Part shown: positions 24,698 to 32,908 of the stretch, one piece after another | How positions within the stretch are numbered: the first letter of the stretch is position 1 | Layout of the letters: the number at the start of each line of letters is the position of its first letter | Assembly (NCBI GenBank): GCA_031425155.1 | Contig: JANPIV010000079.1 | Coordinates: 1 to 64,000, forward strand | DNA from: M3007 sp031425155 | GTDB lineage: Bacteria; Bacteroidota; Bacteroidia; Chitinophagales; Saprospiraceae | Length of the DNA stretch: 64,000 nt | Reading direction: 5' to 3' | Notes under the pieces: model-generated | Databases searched by the model: none | Seen by the model: the letters and a program-made list of their open reading frames with translations, nothing else | Told to the model about the DNA's origin: nothing | Position numbers and translations under genes: made by a program

Positions 24698-26677
24698 TTA
24701 TTTTTTTATCAGCGTACGCAACACCGTTTCGTCCACTTTGACCGGGTAAGCTTTCCGCAATTCTTCAATCCACTGTTTTTCCAGATAGTCCTGGTAATCG
24801 GCCACCGCATAGCCACGGGCATCCTGGAGACCTTTCGCCGTAGGTGGCTGGATGGATTCTACTTTCAGGAAAGTGGTCGTTTTGGTGCTGGTATCAATTT
24901 TTGCAGGCGTCATAGAGCCCGCCACCCAAAGGTCACCCAGGTCCTTGTTTTTGCCTTTTTCGTAGGTTTTTTCCAACACGGCGACCACTTCCGGTTTTCC
25001 GGTTTTATTAAATTTCTTCAGCACCTCCGCAGCTGGTTTTTTAGCGGCCAGTTCCCGCACTTTTTCCACGACTTTCTGGTCGTTGGTCTTGACGGTATAA
25101 ATGCTCACTCCGGCCCGCTCGTCCCACTTATACTTCTGGCTCAGGGTGGACTTAAAGTATTTCTCCAGGCCTATCGAGTCAGTGTTGGCCCGATCCCACA
25201 CGTTTTGCTTCAGGGCTTCAAACAGTAAAATTCCTTCCTCATACTCCCGCATGAGGGATTTGAATTCGGGATATTTCTGATCCAGCTGGCCTTCTTCGTA
25301 CTGCATCGCCACTTCTTCCGTCCAGCCAGTATAAAGTTTTTGCACTGTTTCAGCCAAAGGATAGCCGCTGCCACGCATCCGTTCGCGACTGGCCCGGGCA
25401 TTGTATTCTTCAAAATCGGCTATAGTATAGGCCTTGTTATTACCGAAACGCATCAGCGCGGTTTGGGGTTTGGCAGGGTCCGGTTTCCAGCGGAAGGTGT
25501 GGAACACCGTATCTTTTTGGCCGACCATCCATTTCTGCAAAGCCTCCGGGTAATCCTGATAGTTATTTTCTTTTTTGATACGCGCAATCATGCTCTGACG
25601 GGCCACTTCATTGCGGCTATCGCGCTTCACCCGGTCGCTGAGCCCGCGTTTGACGGTCTCAAATGGCCCCATTGGGCGCTGGCTGATGCGTTTGATAATG
25701 TGCCAGCCAATGCTGGATTCTATGGGTGCCGAGAACTCCCCGTCTTTCTGCAAATTGAAAGCAGCATCCTCAAAGTTTTTCTGATACCGATTGATACCAA
25801 AGAAACCGATGTAACCCGCCTTGGCCGCCGCCGCTTTGTCTTCGGTATAGCGCGTTACCATTGCATCCCAGTTCGCCCCGCTCTTCAGAGCAGTATAGAC
25901 GCTGTCGGCGCGCTGCTTCACCATCACAGCTTGTTCTTCATTCGCCCCTTTACGAAACAAAATCTGGGCAACTTCTATTTCGCCACGCGCTGGCCGAAAA
26001 CCATTCACCCGAACCAGATGGTAACCCGAGCTGGTACGGACAGGGCCCAAAACGGTGCCGGGCTTAGCGGCATAAATGGCCTTTTCCATCGCGTAGTAGC
26101 CGTCAGGCAGCATCGCGGTGATAAAGCCGAGATTGCCTCTATTTTCTTTTACTGTCTTATCTTCCGAGCTGTCCAGAGCCATTTTATCGAATGCCGTACC
26201 GGAGTTGATTTTGCGCAGCCAGTTCATGGCCCGGTTATAAGCCTTCAGAGTATCGGCCGGTTTGGCATTGCGATCCACGACGACTAAGATGTGACTCACG
26301 TCCACATCCTGCAGCATCCGGTCATAAGTTTCGCGGATGAGCTTATCGGTCACTTCACGATCCACGAGGTAGGAATTAGCCAGCTGACGGCGATAACCAT
26401 CCAGCTCGCTTTTTAGGGAACCGATAGTGTCCAGACGCATATCGCGGGCACGCTGCACTTTCAGTTTAAACTTCGTGTACAAATCAAGGTATTCGCGTAG
26501 CGACTGCTCCGAAAAGTCAGCTTTATCCTGGTTCGTCTTACCGTAAATGTATTTAAATTCGGACGCCGTGACCGGATTGCCGTTGACGGTGAAGAGCACA
26601 GGATCGGGCGTCTGGGCGGCCACTCCGGCTGCCGAAAACAGCCATACGCTCAGGGAAATAAGAAAGTATTTTAGCAT
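24698..26677 (-). CDS. PpiC/SurA-type peptidylprolyl isomerase, two rotamase domains
   Basis: A 659-residue periplasmic chaperone and proline isomerase that helps outer-membrane proteins fold. It has a signal peptide (MLKYFLISLSVWLFSAAGVA ending AQ). The first PpiC domain (about 125-230) includes DVSHILVVVD, FDKMALDSSEDKTV, NRGNLGFITA and GTVLGPVRTSSGYHLVRVNG. The second (about 232-335) includes EVAQILFRKG, WDAMVTRYTEDKAAAAKAGY and FSAPIESSIGWHIIKRIS. A long C-terminal region without rotamase motifs follows. A TAACTTTG box lies about 50 bases upstream of the ATG. Confidence 0.92.
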   Translation of the reverse strand: MLKYFLISLSVWLFSAAGVAAQTPDPVLFTVNGNPVTASEFKYIYGKTNQDKADFSEQSLREYLDLYTKFKLKVQRARDMRLDTIGSLKSELDGYRRQLANSYLVDREVTDKLIRETYDRMLQDVDVSHILVVVDRNAKPADTLKAYNRAMNWLRKINSGTAFDKMALDSSEDKTVKENRGNLGFITAMLPDGYYAMEKAIYAAKPGTVLGPVRTSSGYHLVRVNGFRPARGEIEVAQILFRKGANEEQAVMVKQRADSVYTALKSGANWDAMVTRYTEDKAAAAKAGYIGFFGINRYQKNFEDAAFNLQKDGEFSAPIESSIGWHIIKRISQRPMGPFETVKRGLSDRVKRDSRNEVARQSMIARIKKENNYQDYPEALQKWMVGQKDTVFHTFRWKPDPAKPQTALMRFGNNKAYTIADFEEYNARASRERMRGSGYPLAETVQKLYTGWTEEVAMQYEEGQLDQKYPEFKSLMREYEEGILLFEALKQNVWDRANTDSIGLEKYFKSTLSQKYKWDERAGVSIYTVKTNDQKVVEKVRELAAKKPAAEVLKKFNKTGKPEVVAVLEKTYEKGKNKDLGDLWVAGSMTPAKIDTSTKTTTFLKVESIQPPTAKGLQDARGYAVADYQDYLEKQWIEELRKAYPVKVDETVLRTLIKK

Positions 26678-26728
26678 GGTATTTGAAAAAAGATTTGATT
26701 TTTACATTAAAAAGCGCAAAAAAGCAGG

Positions 26729-26736
26729 CAAAGTTA
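26729..26736 (-). promoter_or_regulatory. probable -7 box for the PpiC-type isomerase
   Basis: TAACTTTG on the minus strand, 52 bases before the ATG at 26677; no well-placed -33 partner. Confidence 0.4.
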
Positions 26737-26862
26737 GAAACGAGTGGTCAAAACGCCGGGAAGCATTTTGCATTTTGTTATTATTAACAGCGATCTCTAA
26801 TGGAGTGCCCTTTATTTGTTTATAAATACTTGATCTACAAGGTGAAAATAGCTGGCGGCCAG

Positions 26863-28575
26863 TTACTGTGCCGACCGATTGGGGCGGAAACCCTTGATTT
26901 GCAGAGTGAGGCTGCGTTCGCCGCGCCATTGCTCTTCCCGCAGTTGAAAAGCCACATCAAAGGCCGACCCTTTTACCTGTTCGAAGGCATCGCCCAGGCC
27001 GAAGCCGATGGCCGAAAAAATAGCCTGCCCGTCCGGGTGACGGAGCGAAAGCCGCACGTGATTATTATCCAGCCGACGGCCATGCCCGGTGTCTATTACA
27101 TTTTCCGCCCAGAACACGGGGGTACGGTTCAGTGGGCCAAAAGGCTCGAACTGCCGGAGGGTGCGCCAGAATTTGGTGGTCAGTTCATCCAGCCGCAGTT
27201 GGGCAGAGAGTTCTATGACCGGCGTCTCCTGTTCCAAAGTCAGCTGAGCCTGGACTACCTGTTCGAAACGTTCCGTAAAGACGGACACGTTGGCCAACGG
27301 CATTTGCATACCGGCAGCATAGGCATGGCCGCCGTAGGTGTGGAACAGGTCTTCACATTGCTGCAAGGCTGCATATACGTCAAAGCCCTGGACTGAACGG
27401 GCCGAACCCACCGCCCGGTCACCGCTTTGCATTAGAATAATGGTGGGCCGGTGAAAAGTCTCTACCAGCCGACTGGCAGAAATACCGATCACCCCCTTGT
27501 GCCAGTCCGCATCGAACAGCACGATACTTTTTCGTTCCTCCCAATCAGGCAAAGCGCGGAAACGTCGTTGCGCTTCTTCGGCCATAGACTGGTCCACCGT
27601 ACGCCGTTCGCGGTTGCGCTGCGCCAGCCTTGCAGCATGATCCTTGGCAGCATCGCGGTCGGTGGATAACATGAGCCGCACCGCATCGCGGGCATCGCCC
27701 AGGCGACCGGCGGCATTGATGAGTGGCCCCAAACCAAATACTACATCGCTGATATTCAACGGAGAAGGGCGATTGGCGCGGTCCAGCAAAGCCCATAGCC
27801 CAAGCCGTGGTTTCTGATTGAGCCTCTTCAGGCCATAGTGGGCCAGAATCCGGTTTTCTCCGGTGATCGGTACAATATCGCAGGCAATACTGACGGCCAC
27901 GAGATCCAGCAAATCATCCAGTTCTTCGGCAGGCATATTATGGTGCATCGCAAAGGCCTGCGCCAGTTTGAAGGCCAGGCCGCAGCCGCTCAAATCGCCA
28001 TACGGATAGTTACAGTCGGATCGTTTAGGATCGAGGTTGGCAACGGCGTCCGGCAGACCACCTTCGGGCAAATGGTGATCGCACACGATAAAATCAATAC
28101 CATAAGATTTGGCCACCGCCACTGCTTCATGGGCTTTGATGCCGCAATCCATCGCAACGACCAATGTGCAACCCGTTTCGCGGGCATACTCTACGCCCTC
28201 CAGACTAACGCCATATCCTTCCTTGGCACGGTCGGGTAGGTAGTAGTCCAGATTGGGATGAAAACCGGATAAAAAATCGAACATCAGGGCCACGCTAGTC
28301 GTACCATCCACATCGTAGTCGCCGTAGAGTAAAATACGCTCCTGCTGCTGAACCGCCTGATCCAGTCGCTCGACCGCCAGCTGCATATCACACATTTCGA
28401 AGGGATTATGCAGATCGTCCAGTGTAGGGCGAAAAAAGTGCCGCGCCTCTTCATAGGTGCTGATGCCGCGCTGTGCTAACAGCCGGCAAAACAAAACATC
28501 AATTCCCAACACCTCATGCAGGTGTTGCACAGCGATTTCGTCGGCGGGAAGTACTTGCCAGCGGGGTGAATGCAC
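26863..28575 (-). CDS. recJ: single-stranded-DNA-specific exonuclease RecJ
   Basis: RecJ is a 5'-3' exonuclease on single-stranded DNA that works in recombination and repair. DHH-family motifs are clear: LYGDYDVDGTTSVAL (motif I, Asp ligands), VVAMDCGIKAHE (motif II), FIVCDHHLPEGGLPDAVANL (motif III with DHH) and GCGLAFKLAQAF (motif IV). The DHHA1 domain has the glycine-rich GGHAYAAGMQMP. The frame opens at a TTG (28656), but a GTG at 28575 (HSPRWQVLPADE) fits the family N-terminus and gives about 570 residues, the usual length. The stretch between would be leader. Confidence 0.93.
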   Translation of the reverse strand: MHSPRWQVLPADEIAVQHLHEVLGIDVLFCRLLAQRGISTYEEARHFFRPTLDDLHNPFEMCDMQLAVERLDQAVQQQERILLYGDYDVDGTTSVALMFDFLSGFHPNLDYYLPDRAKEGYGVSLEGVEYARETGCTLVVAMDCGIKAHEAVAVAKSYGIDFIVCDHHLPEGGLPDAVANLDPKRSDCNYPYGDLSGCGLAFKLAQAFAMHHNMPAEELDDLLDLVAVSIACDIVPITGENRILAHYGLKRLNQKPRLGLWALLDRANRPSPLNISDVVFGLGPLINAAGRLGDARDAVRLMLSTDRDAAKDHAARLAQRNRERRTVDQSMAEEAQRRFRALPDWEERKSIVLFDADWHKGVIGISASRLVETFHRPTIILMQSGDRAVGSARSVQGFDVYAALQQCEDLFHTYGGHAYAAGMQMPLANVSVFTERFEQVVQAQLTLEQETPVIELSAQLRLDELTTKFWRTLRQFEPFGPLNRTPVFWAENVIDTGHGRRLDNNHVRLSLRHPDGQAIFSAIGFGLGDAFEQVKGSAFDVAFQLREEQWRGERSLTLQIKGFRPNRSAQ

Positions 28576-28812
28576 GATGTATAATACGGTTTTAGGAAAG
28601 CAAAATAGCACGCTAGGAGGCGAAAAGGTAAGGATTAACTCCCTGATTTTTACCAAAAGCCTTTTTTGAGTAAATTTTGCCTTTTTTTATACCCGCCATC
28701 TATTGTATAATGGAGGGTCTGGGGTTGCCATATTTGCCAGCTAATTGCCGACCTGGAAGAAGTATCGGGCGGCCACTGTCTTTGCTTTTTGCTTGTTACA
28801 CAAATCGTTTTT

Positions 28813-29619
28813 ATGCAATCTCCTGTGTTGCGCTCCCGCCTGCGTCGTCGTTTGGGTCGTTGGTACTTTTGTTGGAAACGCCGACTGTACTGGCACTTTG
28901 GCCGCGAAAAATGGGCCGTACAGCGTGGAATATCACTGCCAATATCGGTTTTAAAACATCAAACTCCTTTATTGCGACGTTTGAAAAACGTTGATATGGA
29001 CCTCCAGTACAATAAAGTGACGAATCTGCGCCTGGCTGCCGCGCAATTGCATGGCCTGATCATACAACCCGGGCAGACCTTCTCTTTCTGGTATTTGGTA
29101 GGTCGGCCTACTCGTCGGCGCGGCTATTTAGAAGGGCTGGTATTGGAAAATGGAAAAATCGGGCGAGGCATTGGTGGCGGACTATGCCAGATGGGCAACT
29201 TACTTTACTGGATGGCCCTCCATACGCCGCTTACGGTGGCCGAACGCTGGCGGCACAGCTACGATGTGTTTCCCGATGAAGGACGCACACTACCCTTCGG
29301 GTCGGGCGCAACACTGGCTTATAATTATATTGATCTGCAACTGCGCAACGACACGGAGCAGCCCTGGCAACTATGCGTGTGGCTTTCAGCGACGCATCTG
29401 CATGGAGAGATCCGGGCCGCTCATTTGCCCTCGGAAACATATACAGTGATGGAAAAAGATCACCTCATCCGGCATGAGCTCTGGGGCGGCTATTCCCGCC
29501 ATAATCGTATTGTTCGTCAGGTGAATGACCGGACTTCAGGACAACTGCTGCGCGAAGAGGCCGTTACGGAAAATCATGCGCTGATGATGTACCCGCCATT
29601 TTTAACCACCGGAGAATAG
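28813..29619 (+). CDS. VanW family protein
   Basis: A 268-residue protein of the VanW family. The ATG at 28813 (MQSPVLRSRLRRRLGRW) is preferred to a TTG eight codons earlier. The conserved core is PGQTFSFWYLVGRPTRRRGY followed by GRGIGGGLCQMGNLLYWMAL, a typical VanW motif pair. VanW was named from a vancomycin-resistance cluster, but its biochemical role is unknown and most homologues, like this one, are not linked to resistance genes. It has a basic N-terminus and no signal peptide. Confidence 0.88.
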   Translation: MQSPVLRSRLRRRLGRWYFCWKRRLYWHFGREKWAVQRGISLPISVLKHQTPLLRRLKNVDMDLQYNKVTNLRLAAAQLHGLIIQPGQTFSFWYLVGRPTRRRGYLEGLVLENGKIGRGIGGGLCQMGNLLYWMALHTPLTVAERWRHSYDVFPDEGRTLPFGSGATLAYNYIDLQLRNDTEQPWQLCVWLSATHLHGEIRAAHLPSETYTVMEKDHLIRHELWGGYSRHNRIVRQVNDRTSGQLLREEAVTENHALMMYPPFLTTGE

Positions 29620-29684
29620 CCGCTAAACAGTGGACGGTTGTACTTTTGTCCGCTTAATTCCATCTGCACCACCACATTCTGACT

Positions 29685-30134
29685 ATGATCCAACGTATTC
29701 AATCCATTTTTCTGCTCCTGGCTTCCGGTTCCATTTTTGGACAATTTGGCCTGCCCTATTTGCAAACTTCCACCAACGATCCCGCGCGGTCGCTGCCCGT
29801 ACTGGCCGACGGTGTTTTCAATCCGCTGGATAATATTGGGTTGCTGGGCCTCACCATACTCGCGGGTCTGGCTTCGTTGCTGGCCATTTTCCTCTTCCGA
29901 AATCGCTCTTTGCAAACGAGTTTTACCATTGGTGCCTTGTTAAGTTCCGGCCTGCTGCTGGCATTGGCCGGTTTTGCGGCTTACAACACTTTGCAGGCCC
30001 TGCCGCCGGGCGGTTCGGCAAATTATCAGGCGGGTTTAGGCTTGCCGGTGGTCGCACTTTTGTTCCAATGGCTGGCGGGTCGCTCCATTCGTAAGGATGA
30101 AAAACTGGTGCGCTCCATGGATCGGCTGCGGTGA
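29685..30134 (+). CDS. DUF4293 family membrane protein
   Basis: A 149-residue protein starting MIQRIQSIFLLLASGSIFG, the typical opening of the Bacteroidota DUF4293 family. Four hydrophobic helices are visible (about 5-22, 45-72, 78-100, 108-130). A basic C-terminal tail (IRKDEKLVRSMDRLR) follows, which is also characteristic. The role is unknown. It is 65 bases from the VanW gene and converges on the hydroxylase-sulfotransferase gene. Confidence 0.85.
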   Translation: MIQRIQSIFLLLASGSIFGQFGLPYLQTSTNDPARSLPVLADGVFNPLDNIGLLGLTILAGLASLLAIFLFRNRSLQTSFTIGALLSSGLLLALAGFAAYNTLQALPPGGSANYQAGLGLPVVALLFQWLAGRSIRKDEKLVRSMDRLR

Positions 30135-30161
30135 GAAAAGGCTAGATAAAAGAAGCGTAAA

Positions 30162-31841
30162 CTACCTCTTCCGTAGGTCCTCTAGATGCTGATAAGATGC
30201 TACGACTGGCACCAATGCCTCCGGTAAATCTGCATTTGGCTGCACTTCATTAAATACCTGATGCGGATGTTTGGCGTGGTACTGCTGGCGAGTCTCCATT
30301 TCTTCCAATAGGCTGGTCTCCAGGGGCCAATGCGTCCACTTAGCCAGGCGATGCACCAAGGGAAGTATGCCGTCCTGGTAATTGGCCAGATGACATCTAT
30401 GGTCTTTTTCCGCAATGCGTACCATTTCTGCGTAGTAATGCGCAAGCACTTCGCAGCAATAACTATCCAGATCGGTCGCCTGGGACGGATTGCAGCCAAA
30501 AATGCCTGGCTCCAGCGCGCCCGGTACCACCTGAAAACCGCGTTGTTTCTGGTGGGAACGCAACACTTCTTCCGGCGACCGATACAACAGGATAAATGGC
30601 ACTTGCGGATACAAACGCCGAAAAACCGGGTAAAAAAATAAGTGCCAACTATCCAGTTTAATAAAAAAGCGTTGCTCCTGCGCCTTTTTTCGTTGGCCCA
30701 GCAGACGGATGGCTGCATTCAACCAGGTATCAGCAGAGTAAGTGGCGGCCAAAGTGGGGTGCTGGTAAGGCCAGCGCAAGACCTGATCAATCAAAGCTGC
30801 CTCGGCAAGCACGATATTCGTTGGGTCGAGACCCATTAATTGGGATAGCAGCGTGGAGCCACACCGGGAAACGTGAAAAATAAAGGCGGCCGGGGCGATA
30901 GCATCCGTATGGGCAGCGGCTTCGACCAGCATATCCAGCGAACTAAAGCTGGCGAACGGTTTGGTATTAAAAGGATGTCCTTTGCGCCCGGAAAGGGTCG
31001 TTTCAAAAAAAGGCTCGGTGAAGGATTTATCGCCCAAATACATCCAGCGGCCAGTGGGTTGATCGTCTATGGCGGTCATTGCTACCGGAAACCAGCCGCT
31101 TACAAGTGCGCTGTTTGTTCCGTCTTTTGGGGTCGGCGCAAGCCTGTTCGCACGAATATCGGCAATCAACTGCCGCGCTACGTCGGTATCCATAGTGGTC
31201 AGCTGGTCAATAATTTGCTGACGGGTAGCATCATCGTACGTTGGGCCCGTTTGTTCTGCCTCAAAATTGTACCCGGCCCGACGAAACAGTTCATCTGACC
31301 AGTCATTGCGCTGCCCGTCAATTATTAAATGCACCCGGCGTTTGGTGCCTTTATGCAACACACTGTGTGGCAAGTCAAAATTGGCATACCAGCATTCGCC
31401 CGCCGCCATTGGCAGGTCGCTTCCATCCACCCTGAAACGTACGCCTGCATCCGTCTCAATGGGAATATGAATTCTGAAAACGCCGTATTCATAACTCAGT
31501 CCCATATCCCGATGCTCCCTGATTTCGCTGCCGGGTGCCAGGGAAAGGAGCCGAATGGTTTCTTTTTCGCACTGAAACTGGTCCAGTATTTCCTGAAAAT
31601 AAGGGCATTGCGCCAGCAAAGGGGTATTCGTGTAGGGGTTCCCGGTGGCTGGTTCGCTGGGATTTGCATAAATATCCGAGGCTTTCCCGGTAGTGGAGCG
31701 CAGGGCTACGCCGGTCCATTCCCCTGCATAATCGCGCTGATTGAAGTGCTGCGTCCAATGGTCGGATTCACAGACGGCGAGGTCTTGCGCCAGCCGTTGG
31801 GCATCGAAAGTGAGGGGCAGTTGGAAGAATCGGTTGTGCAT
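30162..31841 (-). CDS. aspartyl/asparaginyl beta-hydroxylase domain fused to a sulfotransferase
   Basis: A 559-residue two-domain protein. The ATG at 31841 (MHNRFFQLPLTFD) is used; the frame upstream is not domain-like. The N-terminal half (about 1-185) is an Asp/Asn beta-hydroxylase-type 2-oxoglutarate oxygenase with IREHRDMGLSYEYGVFRIHI, then PHSVLHKGTKRRVHLIIDG: iron-binding His residues and the Arg-x-His that binds 2-oxoglutarate. The C-terminal half (about 280-510) is a sulfotransferase with the P-loop-like HVSRCGSTLLSQLM for the 5'-phosphosulfate of PAPS and FILLYRSPEEVLRSHQ for the 3'-phosphate. The substrate is unknown. The gene stands alone; hydroxylation followed by sulfation of one substrate is an inference. 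Confidence 0.85.
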   Translation of the reverse strand: MHNRFFQLPLTFDAQRLAQDLAVCESDHWTQHFNQRDYAGEWTGVALRSTTGKASDIYANPSEPATGNPYTNTPLLAQCPYFQEILDQFQCEKETIRLLSLAPGSEIREHRDMGLSYEYGVFRIHIPIETDAGVRFRVDGSDLPMAAGECWYANFDLPHSVLHKGTKRRVHLIIDGQRNDWSDELFRRAGYNFEAEQTGPTYDDATRQQIIDQLTTMDTDVARQLIADIRANRLAPTPKDGTNSALVSGWFPVAMTAIDDQPTGRWMYLGDKSFTEPFFETTLSGRKGHPFNTKPFASFSSLDMLVEAAAHTDAIAPAAFIFHVSRCGSTLLSQLMGLDPTNIVLAEAALIDQVLRWPYQHPTLAATYSADTWLNAAIRLLGQRKKAQEQRFFIKLDSWHLFFYPVFRRLYPQVPFILLYRSPEEVLRSHQKQRGFQVVPGALEPGIFGCNPSQATDLDSYCCEVLAHYYAEMVRIAEKDHRCHLANYQDGILPLVHRLAKWTHWPLETSLLEEMETRQQYHAKHPHQVFNEVQPNADLPEALVPVVASYQHLEDLRKR

Positions 31842-32023
31842 GGCGGGATGGTAAGCAGCAAATTTATAGGAAGGTATTTCAGTTTTAAAATAACAAGGAA
31901 AACCGATTACTGTAATAGGGCAGGAGGTTGTTTTCAATTAAGCTTTTATACGCGCATTACCGTTTTTGCCATTAGCCCTTAAACCCTTCTAATAGTAACG
32001 TTTAATATGTAGGTCAAACTTGC

Positions 32024-32509
32024 CTACTCCCCTGCAAGTCGAACAATTTCCTCGTAAATCGCAGTATGAATAAAAAAATCGGCTTCATCCAGCAGGCGGT
32101 CCATGATCGGGCGAACTTGAGGAATCAAATTCTCTTGTTTTGCCCGCAGCAGCACACCCAGTACGCCGACTGGCTTCAGGGAATGATGAAGGGCAATCTG
32201 TCGCCCCCTTTTTTCATCCATCAAAATACGTTCAGCCCCAATCTCCATAGCCAGGGCAATAGCTTCTGCCTCGCCTGGATCCAGTTCATGCATCAACTGA
32301 TTCAAAAGTGCGCTTGGAAGGCATACTTGCACTGTCACCCAATCGGCTGATTGTATTTCGGCTGCGCCTGGTTCCCCAATGCCTGCCACTACAATTTCAT
32401 TAAAAACGGCTTGAGGAATTACAACCTGACCATATATTTTTGGAATCAACCACAAATGATTGATCGCAGCCAGATTAATGAGGGGAGACGTATCACTGAC
32501 TACTAACAT
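32024..32509 (-). CDS. DUF3368/PIN-like toxin of a toxin-antitoxin pair
   Basis: A 161-residue PIN-fold protein. The ATG at 32509 (MLVVSDTSPLINLAAINHL) is the family start with the first catalytic Asp in VSDTSPL; the frame upstream overlaps the antitoxin. LDPGEAEAIALAMEIGAERI holds the conserved Glu, and LMDEKRGRQIA the next acidic pair. PIN toxins are Mg-dependent ribonucleases, though the DUF3368 group is poorly tested. It begins two bases after the antitoxin stop, the order typical of these pairs. Confidence 0.85.
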   Translation of the reverse strand: MLVVSDTSPLINLAAINHLWLIPKIYGQVVIPQAVFNEIVVAGIGEPGAAEIQSADWVTVQVCLPSALLNQLMHELDPGEAEAIALAMEIGAERILMDEKRGRQIALHHSLKPVGVLGVLLRAKQENLIPQVRPIMDRLLDEADFFIHTAIYEEIVRLAGE

Positions 32510-32511
32510 AC

Positions 32512-32745
32512 TCACATATTTTGCAAATCTATCTGAACGTCCTCCATAGAATAGTGCAGGTACACTCCTTTCTCCTTCAGGATTTTTTGAAACTGCAATC
32601 TTGTTTGGCCGCAAAGCCGGGCGGCTTGGGCGAGAGTAATGCGCTCGCGCTCATAGAGCCAGACCGCAAAATCAATCTTTACCTCCTCGGGGCTAGCGTA
32701 GGCAGGCACTTGGCGGAGAACGGCATCAGGAATTTCGAGCAGCAT
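32512..32745 (-). CDS. UPF0175 family antitoxin
   Basis: A 77-residue protein of the UPF0175 family, the usual partner of DUF3368 toxins. It reads MLLEIPDAVLRQVPAYASPE, then the helical DNA-binding part ITLAQAARLCGQTRLQFQKI, which resembles a helix-turn-helix, and the tail LHYSMEDVQIDLQNM. It probably neutralises the toxin and represses the operon. The toxin starts two bases after its stop. No other mobile-element sign is near. Confidence 0.85.
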   Translation of the reverse strand: MLLEIPDAVLRQVPAYASPEEVKIDFAVWLYERERITLAQAARLCGQTRLQFQKILKEKGVYLHYSMEDVQIDLQNM

Positions 32746-32807
32746 GATAAGCCTATTTGAGAAAAATGAATTTTAAACAAAATTACAGGTTTAAATAACT
32801 TTCCCAT

Positions 32808-32849
32808 AAATAAAAACCGGCTGCCCGCACCTCATGCACGAACAGCCGG
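32808..32849 (-). terminator. rho-independent terminator of aconitase
   Basis: On the minus strand CCGGCTG … CAGCCGG (7-bp stem) is followed directly by TTTTTATTTATGG. It lies about 60 bases past the aconitase stop. Two smaller hairpins (CGCCAACT/AGTTGGCG at 32853-32871 and GCCAACT/AGTTGGC at 32891-32907) stand between it and the stop. Confidence 0.75.
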
Positions 32850-32852
32850 TAA

Positions 32853-32907
32853 CGCCAACTTTCAGTTGGCGACACAACAAGCGGAGGACTGCCAACTAAA
32901 AGTTGGC
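32853..32907. repeat. twin GCCAACT hairpins
   Basis: Two short hairpins with the same stem sequence, GCCAACT-loop-AGTTGGC, 20 bases apart, in the aconitase 3' flank. They may be a repeat family, with GCCAACTnnAGTTGGC as its core. Confidence 0.5.
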
Positions 32908-32908
32908 A

